DNA of 64,000 nt from Phoronis australis (lineage: Eukaryota > Phoronida > Phoronidae): assembly GCA_002633005.1 (NCBI GenBank), contig NMRA01000091.1, forward strand, positions 951,974 through 1,015,973. The letters run 5' to 3'. The stretch's first letter is position 1, and each line of letters opens with the position of its first letter. Below are positions 46,701-58,700 of this stretch, in pieces. A program made the translations under genes and the position numbers. Under the pieces are notes generated by a model. That model saw only the letters and a list, made by a program, of their open reading frames with translations, made no database searches and was not told where the DNA came from.

Positions 46701-49700
46701 TTGAGTGCAAACTAAAATTTAGAGCTAGAGGCTTCAAAATTACATATCTTTTTACTAAGTGCGATTGAGATTGAATTCTAAATTTTCAGGTCATTTGGTG
46801 CACCCATGGGGTCATTAGGTGCATTTTTCTTCTGAAAGTTTGACCACTTCATTCATCTTGTATTCTAAAGTGCATAAAGTGAAACATCTGTGATTATTAG
46901 CATTAACTACACTTTTAATCGAGTTAACAATTATTCCCTCATCGGGGCTCATAATGCACCGGAAGAGGTCAGTTAGTGGAAAGGTCATCAAAAATTACTA
47001 TGTAATTTCTCCTACAATTTTAAAGAATTCCTTTTCATATTGGTAAACGGGTTGCTGTCAGTAACTTCCCATAATAATTCCAGTAATACGCACGCGCAGA
47101 GTCCGTTATTGTCACCCCGTGACAATTATCATTCTAGTTTACCAATGTATTTCCGATGTTAGACTCAGATGGTTTCAATTCCGTATCAACCACAGGCTTA
47201 TTGGTACAAACTCTTATTTTAAGAAAATAGGTGTTAATGGATCGTCTTTATGTTCTTTCTGTGAGCAACATGAAGAAACAATTCTACATTTGTATTGGAA
47301 ATGTTCACATATTCAGAAGTTTTGGGGCTGTTTAAAAACTGGATGATAAATCAGTGCAATTTTCCTCTGCATTTAAATATGTCTTCCGCCTTGTTTGGAA
47401 ACCCAGCCTGTAGATTAGAAAATTTAAATTTAATTCTTTTCTTAGCGAAAATTCATTCATATAGACAAAGACTACAAAAGGCTAATCCCAATTTCCAGTC
47501 TTGTTTATCTGAGTTATGTGAGTACTAACTTGGAAAACATTATTTACAATGATAAATTGGATTTTGAGAGATTCCAGGAAACGTGGTCTTCTTTTTTGCA
47601 TAACTAGCTTTTATAGGGTCCCATAATGTAATTTGTTTGATGTACAGCACACATCACGCATTTTTATGCGACCGGTCGGCTACAAATTAGCCGACCGGCA
47701 GCCGGCCGCAGTGCCGACTCATAAGGCGACCCACCAGAGGACTCTACAGCCGACCTTAAATGCCGACAGGCCATCAGCCGACCCTCTAGTCGGCTGCTAT
47801 TTTTAGGCTAGAGTAACAGTTGTGTTAAAGGGTGTCAGGCTGATACCGCTTTGCGTGCAGATGTATATTCGTCTCGGCACATGCAGGGTCAAATAAATTA
47901 ACCTAGCTATATGATGTTTCCATTACATAAGTTCACATCGGTTGTGCTCATTGACACCACTAATTCGAAGGTTGGAGGCAAGCGGTCATATTGTACATTG
48001 GATTATGAACAATGCAACACGTTTTGGATAACAAAACGTTAAAGTTTTCTTTACATTTGATCTTTTGGCTCAAGAAGTTAATAAGTTGCTTTAGATTAGC
48101 TGCTTCCCAGTCAATACAACGTCGTTGTCATTTTGTAAACGCAGCTACTTTTTACAGTCTTCGCCAACACTTGTTTTTGTTTGTGTTACGCCGAACTGCA
48201 TCTTTTTGCGCTTTCAAAATTCCTCACGCGATATGATTATGTGTGCTAAGCGCATTTTGTGAACAGGAAATATTATTGATGCATCTCCAAAAGTGTTATT
48301 TTCAGTGTCAGCAAAAAGTGTCACAGGAGATCATGGGATGAAGTTAAATGGTTACAGGGAGTCGTATTAACTGCTAGTGTTTAGCGACAAGAACGGTTGA
48401 TTGCAAATTGTTGTGGCAAGATGTATAACCTAGTCTGGCCGAATTCTGTAGATTCCTGGCTTGTTTGATTAATTTATTGAAGCTACTTTACAGAAAATGT
48501 GGCGTTCGCAGAATAAACCTTCAGGCAGTCATGTATTTTGATCAAACACATCTAAATAAACCGTCTGTGCAACCTTCTTCTTACAGAAACGGCTCCATAT
48601 GATCCATGTGTTAATAAACTATCAGACAAAGAATGTAACGAGGAAATGGTTGCAACTTGTGGAAGTAAAATTTCGACCAATGCTCAATGTTACCGAACTT
48701 GCAGCGGATGTGGTAGAGATGAAATAGGTACTATAACTAGAGACATTGTAACCCCACTGGTACTAAGGCACTCTAAAAGTTTTCAGTTCTTTCGGACCTT
48801 CGACAAATCCTAGATTATTATGTAGGGGTGGATGATCGGTTGCAATTGCGGCCAACACTTTGCTAATCGTAAGTGTAACTTTCAATTTATTCCCTCCAGC
48901 AAATTACATACAAGCGTATTAGCCTCTGATTAAGTACAATGCCTCCAATCGGAACGAAGACTTTTGAAACTCCTGTGTTAATCAGACGAATTATTATTAC
49001 AACTGAATTGAAATTCCATGAGGTGAAATTCTGAACTTTGTAGCGGACAAGACACATGATGATTGCATCAACCTAGATGCCGATGACATATGCTGGGACC
49101 TGGCAGTGAAGGGTCGGTGTGAGCTTTCAGTAGAAGCAAAGAGGCGTTGTCGACGATCCTGTACTGGATGTGGTGGTGATCAGGATACAGGTAACAACAG
49201 ACTATTGGATTTGTATGTTTTGTGACCAGCACAATTAACTTGGGAAAGTAGACCTTTTGTTGGGAGTGTCGTTCACCATAATGCAGTTTAAATATGTGCA
49301 TTGCAATTCAAGTATAAAGCAAAGTACAAAGGAAGATAATAATGACCGCCCATATTAGAACAACGCCCCTCTTCATTTGCGCATAAGTGTAAGTTTGATG
49401 TTGTTAATGACGATGGTAAGATAATGATGGCTATGTTAGTGGAGGTGATGATGGCCATGGTGAAAGCGATGGGTACATCTGCCTTTGGTGACGACGTAGC
49501 TGCTGTTGCAGATGCTGACGTCAGTGGCTATGTTGTTGACGTAGTTGATTTTTTGTGATATGATGGTGACCCTGATATAACCATCGTGGTGACAACGATG
49601 GTCCCGGTAATGATGGTGACACTGATATGGCCATCGTGGTGACAGCGATGGCCCTGGTTATGATGTTGACTCTGACATGGCTATCGTGGTGACAGCGATG

Positions 49701-52700
49701 GTCCTGATTATGATGGTGACACTGATATGGCCATCGAGGTGACAGCGACGGTCCTGGTTACGACGGTGACCATGATATGGCCATCGTGGTGGCAGCGATG
49801 GTCCTGATTATGATGGTGACACTGATATGGCCATCGAGGTGACAGCGACGGTCCTGGTTATGACGGTGACCATGATATGGTCGTCGTGGTGACAGCGATT
49901 GTCCTGGTTATGATGTAGACTCTGACATGGCTATCGTTGTGACAGCCATGGTCCTGGTTATCTTGGTTACCCTGATAGGGTCATAGTGGTGACAGTAATG
50001 GTCCTGGTTATGATGGTGACACTGATACGACCATAGTGAAGACAGCGATGGTCCTGGTGAAAATGAAAAATCCGGCGGACATGATGTTGATGATGACGAT
50101 GGAAGTGGTAGCATTGTGGATACTGTGGCAGTGACCATGGTTATCATGTTACTGATTATGGTGGTAGATGTAGTGGTGATGATGGCGTCTAAAGTAGTGG
50201 TGTTACTATTGATGGCGATGGTTAGGGTGATGGTGGTGATAGATACGGTGGCAACTAAAGTAGTGTTGTTAGTGTTGATGGTGATGATGATGGTGGTGGN
50301 NNNNNNNNNNNNNNNNNNNNNNNNNNNNNNNNNNNNNNNNNNNNNNNNNNNNNNNNNNNNNNNNACAACAGCAACACAGAGCGTTGAAATGCACCCAACT
50401 GGGTGTTTATTAGCATTGAAAATGGCGCAAAATATGTCGAATGCCAGTGGAGAAAACCATGAAATCTGACCTTCCCCCGTGGAAAGGCATGCTTAGAACA
50501 GCATGTCGAGCATGTTTAAGCATTTTATCTTAAATTACCTCGATGCTTGTCAACTGAAAAAAAAAACTCTTAACAATCACATAAACATATTTATTTTCCC
50601 ATGTTCATCTAAAATACTTCGAAACTGTCGAATACTTCATCGATTACTATTTTTGCTTCCCAATATGGTTTCATGATACATCAGTCTTCTGAATGGGCTA
50701 TCATTGAACTTGTAGGCCTTTGTTGAAATTTGCAATATTTCGACTATAGCGAGCGATATCATCCAATAACATCATTCATTTAGCTAAGGCATGAACCATA
50801 AATGATACCTTTCTATTCTACAATGTTACCACGGTGTTGAAAAGAACAACTACAGAGGTTATATCCAGTTATTACCATACTAGTGGACGTTCTAAACACA
50901 TTCTACTCCAGACTAATCTGCATTACAGCAATCGGAGGTGTTCCATAGGGTTTATATGGGATGACTTCTAGTGTTTTCATCCATGTTTGTTCGACCCAAG
51001 CATGAGATGCTGTGTACGCCACTTGTTCCGGTGTTTTCAAATCAAACTTGTTGCCTCGCAACCTCTGCAGTGTCTCTGGCTTTCATCAAGGACATTGTGT
51101 CACTCAATATTCACAAACCTAAAATATGAATGCCATTTCACTTTCCACAAAAAGGCATTTGCGATAGCATTATTAGAATCTCAGTTACGTTTTAAGTCGA
51201 ACTTTTGCTCTTCTGCTCATGTATGAACAGACAGTTAAACTTGTGTTCAATAGTTTGACTGCAGACTGAGAACTGCGTAGGACTGAAGGTGATGGCAGTT
51301 AAAACACCTACCAGTAGTTAAATATACAATATGCTAATTTTGTTTTGTGCCCAATAGTTACCATGCATTTAACCAAAAAAAACATTTGTTGTTCCTATCG
51401 TGAATCAAACAGTCAGAGAGCGATGTGAAAATTGACACAAACTTAAGTTTTACAGTCTCAATTAAGTGATTATGTTGAAGGACTGGTTACATGTAACTTG
51501 ACAATGTTTTGGAAACTAGTTGATTCTGGATTCAACTCCAGTTAACTCATTTGAAATCTGTGCTGTACTTTTCCCTAACCATTGTAACCTCCAATTTGGC
51601 TGAATCAGTAAGAAAACCAACTTACTTTTGTTTGCAAGACCAAAACTACTGATTCATGAATGAAGTCTAAGTAATTTACTTAACAACCACATCAATATAA
51701 ATACAAGTTTAAATTCAAAACTCACATCCTTACAGTTCTTCAGTTATCCATGTGGAGTCTAGGCTGTACCAAAACCGTTTGAATTTGGTTCGAATGAAAG
51801 CTTATACTGTAGGTCACTTCCTAGGCATGTAACCTTGACAACCACATGCTTTCCTTGATAACAGTCTTCCAGATCAACATGTGGCTGGGCTAGCATAATT
51901 TAAATAAACAATCAACAGACCTAGATGCAATAAACATTAATGTATTCCAAGAGGCCTTCCTTGAAAACTGGCCTAACAGTCTAAAATGTATCTGGGCTAG
52001 TATGATTAAAGTGAACAATAACCCTAGAAGCATAAAACAATAATATAAGGACACTAGTGAAATTAAATATCTTATTTTTTCATAAATAATGTGGCAGTAC
52101 CACAAGAATCCCGAGTCATGTCCAAGTCCGTACCATATCTGCTGACAGACAATATTTTGAAAAATTTTGAGTCTTCACAGCAACGATAAATGTCCTTGAA
52201 AAATCAAAATGAGTAATTTTTGGCAATTATTTTTGTCCGAAATAGACAAAATTTTACTGTAGCTACAGACTGGCAGCTACCACCTGATTATGACATAATT
52301 TCAAATGTTGGAAATGCTAATACTTGCACATTTGGTAAAACTGGATCATATATTTGTGTATGGTTTGTATTGATATTTATTGTGCTTGTTTACACAACAT
52401 GCAGGTAACACTGCCTTTGTTGTTTTTAAACAATTGCATTTAATATTTTGCTGTACTGACTTTGAAAGCAGTATGAAAGGAAACTGAGCACTTGTTAAGT
52501 GTAGTGACTGAATAAAAAACAAAGAACATAACAGATGCAGTTATTTTCTCTAGTGTTTTAGGTCGCATTTGGTCATCTTTGAGCATTTGCTGTTTTAACA
52601 ATGTAACTTACCCAACAATAGGTCACATTTAGGTAAGTAATCTAAAATAAGTAACTGCCCTGCTTAGGTTCTGGGATTTGAGATTTCTTTGAAATTTAGA

Positions 52701-55700
52701 GAATAAAAAACAATTTTACAATTTCTAACATTGTCACAATATTAATGCTAACACTTTAAGAGTGACTCCATATAAAAACCAACAGGTAGAGTCTATACCC
52801 AAAATCACCGATTTTTTTAAACTTAGCACATGAGTTTGGTTTGTTGAGATGTAGAAAAACCTAACTTTTTAAGAATTTACATTCATTATTTTTCTTTTTA
52901 TGACTTGTACCTCCATTTTGCACCAAAATTGGGCGTCGAAATAGGCATGTTTGAATGCATTTTACTAGCATGTGTGGTAAGGTCAAAACAAATGAATAAT
53001 GCGAATGGAAAGGCCAATGGCTGAATAATTTAATGGCATAACTTTCAAAATCCATTTTTAAATTTGTACGTTTTGAATTTGTGAGGCAAAAACGGCTATT
53101 TTTCAGGTTTTCACTGAGGCCATTTTCGGCCAAATTTGTCATTCTGTAGCAGCCGTAACGCACCTTTCCTGAAAATGACTTTATAATAATTTGTTCAGTC
53201 ATTCTTAACCTGTTCATAATCTAAAATAAAAAATCTTGCCTCTGATGTAGTTTTTGCGTACGAAGCATTACACGAACTGCACTGCGTCCTTTTGCATGTT
53301 CTCAGTTGCCTCTGCTGCCAATAGGGGGCTCTTGGAACATATAATTAGCTTGCGAAACACGACATAAAAACCTTGTATTTTGGAGAAAAGGCAGACAGCA
53401 TTATTAAGTGCAATTCTCTGAAAACGGCATTGAGGATTATTGCTTATTACAAAATAAATGTACGTAAATCAACTGGCAAGCGTGCTTATAAATGATATAT
53501 GGCGCTGCTTTTGTTTACGTGGAGACTGAAGAGCATCTAGAATAAGAGCAGTAACACGAGGACCTTGCTATATTTCATGACTTCGCGAGATATTGCCCTG
53601 CATTTTAAATGAGAATATGTGGTTTTGGATAGGTTTTAGAGAGGTTCTAGTGTTACTGAACTCACCCCTGCCTTGTTTTCTATCTGCCTTGTTCGTGCCA
53701 CAGGCAAAGGAAAGCACCCAAGGTGGATATGGCCCCCTAGTGTTCAATGCAAAAAATCCTTCAACTTGTCAATAGTCATTGTAACTTTGGGTTCATATCG
53801 AAATGTCCCTGCTGGTTGCTACAAATTTTAGTCGCCACCAGTCGCCAAAAATCTGATGTTCCCCCTCCCACACATCGAGCACCTTAACGCTGAATATTTC
53901 TGCCAGTGTGATCATCAGTGGTATAAAAAGGTACACATTCACATTCTCAGTCAATAGAAAATAATTCACGAGAGACAATTTTATTAATGACTCATTTATG
54001 ACAGACATGAAGTAAACAGATGTAACGGTCTTGACTTCATATATCACACATCGTGGTATGCTACAAAACTAGGCTAAACGTTGAGCTCATTTACCACTTC
54101 ACTCAATAAATCTGACGACATAACAGCATCTTCAGCAGAAATAGCATCGTAATAAACATTGCTGCAGACAACCTCGAAAAAATCCACCAATCTGCGATTC
54201 ACTTAACATCACAGGTAAACAGTTTCCCAGTGGGTTCTCGTAAAGTTTTCTCCATTTTGGCACTTCCGAGGGTTAACGTTTTTACCTGAATTATCTTCTT
54301 CATCGAATATGTTTGTCAGAAAGTTCTTAACCTTTGCTGAAAATCTTGTTGACATTTTATCTTTTTTCAATGCCTAACCTATTGCTTCAGCATTCGTCTC
54401 ATCCACACTGTACTCTGAGGCTGCCTCAAATGACGCTCCGGTTCTTGCATCTGAGAGCATTTCTGACCACTTTCGTGCGATATGGTCATACGTGGTTTCC
54501 CTCAGTAAATGTTCAGTGTGGTTACCCACATCCAAATGCTGACCTAGTTCTGCGTCTGTAGCAAAAATTTCGAGTAACCTTGCTGGGTACAAGGGAACTT
54601 TTGGTGAGGCTCTTCACTAGATCCAATGCCAACCTTAACTCCTGGTGTTGAAAATCCGCCATGTCTAGAGATATTAGTGTATTTTAGAGAAATAGGTTTC
54701 CCATTTTCTCAGTATTTGTAAGAACTTACCGTCACCTACATGAAATGATCTCCACACGCGAATTCCTTGGGTGGAATAGTGGGAATTTGGGAATGTGCTT
54801 ATACCAGGAACTGAGTACTTTGGAAAAGACTTTGTTGCATCAACTGAACATGCATACACATAACATCCCTTCACACGGCCACTGGAAAGTAGTGCTTCTT
54901 TCAAATCCAGAAAGTTTATGATATTATTACTTTCGGCTACAAAGTACTTTGCATGTTGTTTGAGTGGAGCGATCTTGCGATCACAGAGATCCTTTCCATT
55001 CTGACTTTCACTTAAGTCATATCTCTAAACAGAAATGCCGGTAGAATTTGACAAGGCTGCTACGTTCAGGAGGAGAGGAGCAGAGTGGTAACATCCAGCA
55101 TTACCTGACTCTTCCATGACTGGTCCTGTTCAGTCAGAAATTCACCGACTCTGGGTAGTACGAGTCCGTACTCTGGCACAGGTCTTGCTTTGTGAGGTAC
55201 TTTCCTGTATCTCAAATGTTCAGTGGTGTCTTTGACATAACTCACTAAAGCACAAAGCTTTTGTGATCGGATTTTATGCAGAATAAACTCTAAAGGAACA
55301 TGAAGACCCATCGTCCGCCATTTTGTCTTTTTAAAATGCACTTGCTTCTCTCAAAACCAGTCATTACAAATGTCAATTCTTACTCCCTTAATCTTAAAGG
55401 CATTTATTTCCATTTAAAAGTTCTACAGTGTGTTTAAATTAACCTCATAATATAAAAGAAATGAAAGAATACAAGAGGGTTACACGTACATTTTTATATA
55501 TCCTCATGCTTAACCTCAACTGAATCCCTCAGTGGGCAAAGGTCATCGGGTTCAGTTTTGATACTAGCCGCGTAATAAACCCGAAAACATCTTGTTTTCA
55601 TTTGAAAGAGTTTAGGCTTGGTTTCTATAACTATTTAAAGCAGACTTCTTGCCTAAAAGTTTGTTCAAATGGCCGGTCTGTAAACTCTGCTCGTCATTTC

Positions 55701-58700
55701 CAAACTAAGAAAATAGACAGTTTTGCAAGACAATTTTCACTTAAGTGCAAAGTTGAGGCAAGATTTTTTATTGCTTAGTCATCAAGACTAACTCTTTAAC
55801 TTTATGTTCAAAACGTCACATAAGTCTACAAGGTGTTTTATGGCAGTAAGAAGGTCACAAAAATGGCCACAAAATTAGCCCCAAAACGTGGTCTGTGGAT
55901 TATCTCCCCTGTCTAGCACAAAACTGTTAGATTTTAATAAATGACACAGAATTATGCACAGCATACGTTGGTTATTTCAGCCACAAAAATATAGCTTTTG
56001 GTCTATTTTGTATGTTACTCATTTTTGTTGCTGAAAACATGCGATTTTTGAGACGGCTAATATGCCCAATTGCGCCAATTTGTATTATCATGCTCCAGCG
56101 GCGAAATTAGGGGTCATTGAGTGCACAAAATTTGGCATTTGGGTTTTTGTTAGGATACCTACCCATGTACAAAAAATGAAGTTGTTTTAAATTTTGACGT
56201 ATAGACTGATTTTTGAAAATCTACTGGTTATTATATGGACTGCCTCTTAAACATTGAAGTTTACTGCAAATTTTGTGCAAGCAATTTTTCACCTATTCTT
56301 GAGAACACTTTTCACCAAAAAAAATTCCTGCAACTTTCCTGCAAACACTTTTTCACCAATGAATAAAGTTTCCTGCAACTTTCCCGCAAACACTTTTTCA
56401 CTAATAAAGTTTCCTGCAACTTTTCCCCAAACAATTTTTCACCAATAAAGTTTCCTGCAACTTTCCCGAAAACACTTTTTAACCAATAAAGTTTCATTCA
56501 ACTTTCCCGCAGTTTTTCACCAATGTTTCCTGCAACTTTACCTCTAACACTTTTTTATCAGTAAAGTTTCCTGCAACTTTCCTGCAAAAATTTTTCAATC
56601 ACCAAGTTTGCCGCAACATTCCTGCAAACTTCAGTGTTTGCAGCAAGGTTGCCGCAATGTGTGCGGCTGAGTTGCGGGTAGTGGCAAACTCCTGCAAACT
56701 TTGCAGCTGGTTTGCTGCAAACAAAATTGTTTGCCGCAAGCTTGCGACATGTTTGCTGCAAGCTTGCGGCAAACATGGTCTTTTGGTATGGGAGTTGTTC
56801 TGCTGATGGTGTATGTGGGAATAGTGGTGGTGATTCTTATGGCTCGGTGAGATGGCGATGCTTATTATGGTTGTAATGGTCATGACAGTGGTGACGGAGT
56901 TGGCGACAGTGAATATAGTGGTGTTGTTCTTAATGAGGTTGATGACAACTGTTTTGTCACTTCCTTTGCTTACATCGACAACAATCCCACCTAATATCTA
57001 ATAAATGGTTCTTGGACATAGGAATCTTTCAAAAGCATGATTGTCATCTTGTTCTTTCCAGATAAGTAATTATCAAAGGTATTCGTTGTGGAACTGTTAT
57101 GCGAACTCAATTAACAGCTCTGACAATCCAACTCTCAGAGCCTGCAAGAACGGTGTTCTTGAGAGTTAGCTCTTCACCATTCGGCAAAGCAAACAAATTG
57201 AGGTCTACTCAATTCAAACGGTTTTTGTGATGTGATGTGGACCTATGGCCGAATCAATTATTCACCGTCATTCTCTAATCTACACTCCGCATGTTTTGAA
57301 CTAGTCTGGTGTCCTGGTAGGTAAAGATTGCCTAGATACTTCACCGGCATGTGGTGCCAATCATATGCTCGGACTGTGTGGACTAGAGCCCGAGTCGATG
57401 AAAAAGGATTGTAAGAAGACATGTGGATTTTGCACGCCAACCAAATACAAACAAGCTTTACATGATGCAAATACAAGGTTTGTTAATATTTTCATGGAAA
57501 GCATTTCTCGGCACAGTAGGCTGCTTATCCAAGACCTGTAATGATTGCTTTGGCAACCTGCACCTCGCCAATGCGACTACGAAAAAAAAAAAACAAGTCG
57601 CCGCTGCCAGTATCAAAGGAAATACATGTAAGGCATTAATTGAGTCGCAATCAACCTCAAAATTTGTGGTGATTTCAAATCATTCATTCAGCCGCAACTT
57701 ATCATGTCTTCCGCATCTGTGGAGGAATAACACTTAAGTAACCATGAGGTTAAGATGAATTTGCCACTGTATTAAAAATGGCGGTGTATCCATTATTTAC
57801 AGTCCGTTGTTACCTGCCTTCGTGTGCTAGTAACTAATGTTAATATATCTCCTTATGTCAAATGGGTGTTGTATTGATTATCGACAAAGCTCGAACGCAA
57901 TGCATCTTAAAGTGGTCTGGGGCACGAACCACGGACTAAATTACAATCCTTAAAGTGATACTGTGCAACAGAAAAAACATTCAACGACTTTACCTGATAT
58001 TTTTACTGTTTGCTGGTAATGTAAAACTTTTGAATTTCTGTTGAAGTCAAAGCATTTAGTTATAAATTTCAAGACAATCGTTTGTCAGCTGTTCGTCCCT
58101 TCATTGACTTTTGTCTCACAAGGCAAAGCTCGTCTCTTAATTTGAAATTGCTAGACAAAGATTTAGCACATTTCCCGTATATAGAAAATGCCACGCTCTG
58201 ACATTTGACTTAAAAAAACACGACGGCGACTTCTAGCAGCCGCCTGATTAAGAGTCAATTGCTTTTCAAAATAAGTTACAAATGTGTAGTGAATGGATAG
58301 CGTGTAATGGCGCCTGACTTTGTTTCCTTCCTGATACAGATTCTGCAAAGATGACATCGACGTTTCCCTCTATGGTGAGAGAACTTGTCAAAAGTATTTT
58401 GATCAGGGGGAGTGTGCTAAAAACGAATGGGTACGCAACAACTGCAAAAGAACGTGCGGGAGATGTCTGGACATAGGTAAGTGCATGTATGGTCTCAGCA
58501 AAGAGAGAGCATACATGTACATGTACATGTAGTTTTCTTTAAAAATACCTTAGGTGCCTATTACCTCATCAAGTATCCAAATACCAGGATGTTAGTGGTC
58601 CAAATGCTACATCAGTTTCTGCAATAGAGATACTTGTCAAAGCGAATGTGAATCATAACGCATACGTTATTTCGCGTGTCGTTTCATGTTGCATTAACAA

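Larger units (their letters stand above)
49191..57320. other. Intron 13 (8 kb)
   Basis: It contains minisatellites, a gap and a TTAA-flanked element. 50365-52755 and 56781-57320 show nothing recognised. The gap at 50300 could hide sequence, but an exon there is not needed, as phases on both sides already match. Confidence 0.6.

Noticed and set aside
35382-47137. AGGTCA words as nuclear receptor sites
   Set aside because: They are part of the GGTCATTnGGTGCA subrepeat of the Helitron-like family; the repeat explains them.
49555-50060. CRISPR-like array
   Set aside because: Units are contiguous 50-bp repeats without unique spacers, in an animal genome.
56254-56883. ORFs in the minisatellite region near 56.3-56.9 kb
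   Set aside because: They follow the 40-bp repeat and inverted words, without any independent coding sign.
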